A DNA stretch of 64,000 bases from positions 9,522,104-9,586,103 of the forward strand of contig NC_079976.1 of assembly GCF_029852145.1 (NCBI RefSeq), written 5' to 3'. The DNA comes from Microplitis mediator. Its lineage: Eukaryota > Arthropoda > Insecta > Hymenoptera > Braconidae. Shown here piece after piece: positions 62,871 to 64,000 of this stretch (positions within the stretch are counted from its first letter, which is position 1; every line of letters starts with the position of its first letter). The notes under the pieces are model-generated. The model was given only the letters and a program-made list of their open reading frames with translations. It searched no databases and was not told where the DNA came from. The position numbers were made by a program, and so were the translations under genes.

Positions 62871-63604
62871 ATTAATGCTTTATCGTTTTTTTTAATCAAT
62901 TATCAAAATTTTAATATAGTCATTATAATTGAAAGTCATTGAATATTTTTAAAAAATGAGGGCTGTTTGAGAATGGTCTTAATAAAAGAAATTTAAAAAT
63001 CAGCACTCTATTTAAAAGATTACAGCCTACTAAAGTCTCAAAGTTTTCGGGCTTTGTTTAATCAACTTTCGTATTTTCTAAATTAATTCCATTCCAAGAT
63101 TTCTGATGATAGTAGAGAGCTAGCGGGCATCTGACAATTATCAAAACTTTGAAATAATAAATTAAAATGTTTATAAAATAAAAATAAAAAAATGCATGCT
63201 TAGAAAATTCAAAATTCAGTATACGCATTTTTTAAAATTTAATTATTTTAATTATTTATTTTTTTTATATGTAATTAAAAAATTGTCGTATGGCTGCTAC
63301 ATTTACACTCATAGATTTCTATCAGATTAATAACAATCTAATTGCCACTTGGAGATGATCGATTTCTTCAGTGATTGTCATGTATTAATTAACAAAATAG
63401 GTTATAGCCATTAATTTATCCGCTCGTAGGTTATGTATTTCGGTAATGGCCCGGATAATATGAAGAATTTTGGCTCGAGGGTATTGGATAGTAGTTACAA
63501 AGTGTACGTTATAGGTCGAGGGTTAATAATTAATTTATACTGTTTTAGCATAACAATAATAATGATGATAATGATGATTGATTATAATTATTAAATAGAC
63601 GTAC

Positions 63605-63843
63605 CTGAGAATGGGTATGAGGATACGTGGCAGAATCGTATAAACAGTGATTGGACACGACAACCAATGCGAGTTTATATATTTTAATAATGATTGAATC
63701 CACTCAACACACACTTTAATTACTCGTTAATTACTCAAAAGATGATAAGCCATTAGTCATTATAAAACCTAATAATAAAAATAATAATGATAGTAATTGT
63801 TATTTGAGAACAAAGGAGACAACGCAGTAAACAAGTGCGTCAT
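63605..63843 (-). promoter_or_regulatory. Gene E promoter and noncoding exon 1
   Basis: This is a copy of the shared promoter block: TATA box at 63681-63674, likely start near 63648, and UTR exon (about 44 nt, 6 nt shorter than in the others) ending at 63605 before donor GTACGT. The UTR intron is about 2.3 kb because of repeats at 61361-62870. The Fox-like site here is a perfect GTAAACA (plus strand near 63817). The GATA site TGATAAG is kept. Confidence 0.72.
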
Positions 63844-64000
63844 AAATATCTCATGAAATAAATCATATTTTTTTCTTTGTTTGTAAACTTAGAATATTTA
63901 GTAAACAGGAAATAAAATTTTCAGTAAATTCTTGCTCGAAAACCCAAGTTTTAAGGAGTCCATGATAAAAAAATTTTTACGAATCAAGTTATACTTACAT

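Noticed and set aside
63980..64000. Splice donor-like AT/GTAAGT at the right edge, minus strand, resembling the end of the 206-nt exon
   Set aside because: No coding sequence is visible before it, and there is no room for the remaining exons before the gene E promoter at 63843. Chance match or remnant.
1..64000. CRISPR, bacterial operon or viral gene content
   Set aside because: Introns, TATA promoters and transposon types are animal; repeats lack spacer structure and no viral core gene was seen.

Overview
The window is AT-rich eukaryotic DNA with canonical GT/AG introns, a TATA-type core promoter, abundant short inverted-repeat transposons and the 3' tail of an R2/R4-type non-LTR retrotransposon. 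The protein family and repeat style suggest an insect. A parasitoid hymenopteran is my best guess, but that is inference and not proven by the sequence.

The gene content is one theme repeated: a head-to-tail tandem array of five paralogous secreted-protein genes, all on the minus strand, about 13-17 kb apart. From right to left they are gene E (61306-55686, 740 aa), gene D (46560-38066, 758 aa), gene C (29353-22509, 748 aa), gene B (18350-9012, 763 aa) and gene A (3154-500, running off the left edge). Each has a near-identical promoter, a ~50-nt noncoding first exon, an intron in the 5' UTR, then a large exon with a signal peptide and a variable helical region. This is followed by exons of almost fixed length (145, 138, 224-269, 206, 447-510 and 301-349 nt). 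Splice phases agree in all copies, so the reading frame could be followed by hand through every exon. The last two exons resemble the insect domain of unknown function I know as DUF4803 (assigned from memory, not by search). Gene E has the last two exons fused.

Promoter, 5' UTR and signal peptide are much better conserved than the region just after the signal peptide. The proteins also differ in paired cysteines. Together this looks like a rapidly diversifying, co-expressed family of secreted proteins; the biological role cannot be read from sequence alone.

Nearly everything between the exons is repeats: several families of TA-flanked inverted-repeat elements (ends CACGG, CACTGAG, CTCTCTAAAAATG, CACAG), larger inverted-repeat elements (ends CCCGGGTCAAAAA, AGGGGAGGGTGGGGC, CCCTAGTAGC, CCCGATGAAAA), an ACTTCCCGCTGAGAAAA family that carries a microsatellite, nested insertions, and two related retrotransposon tails directly downstream of genes B and C that mark a segmental duplication.
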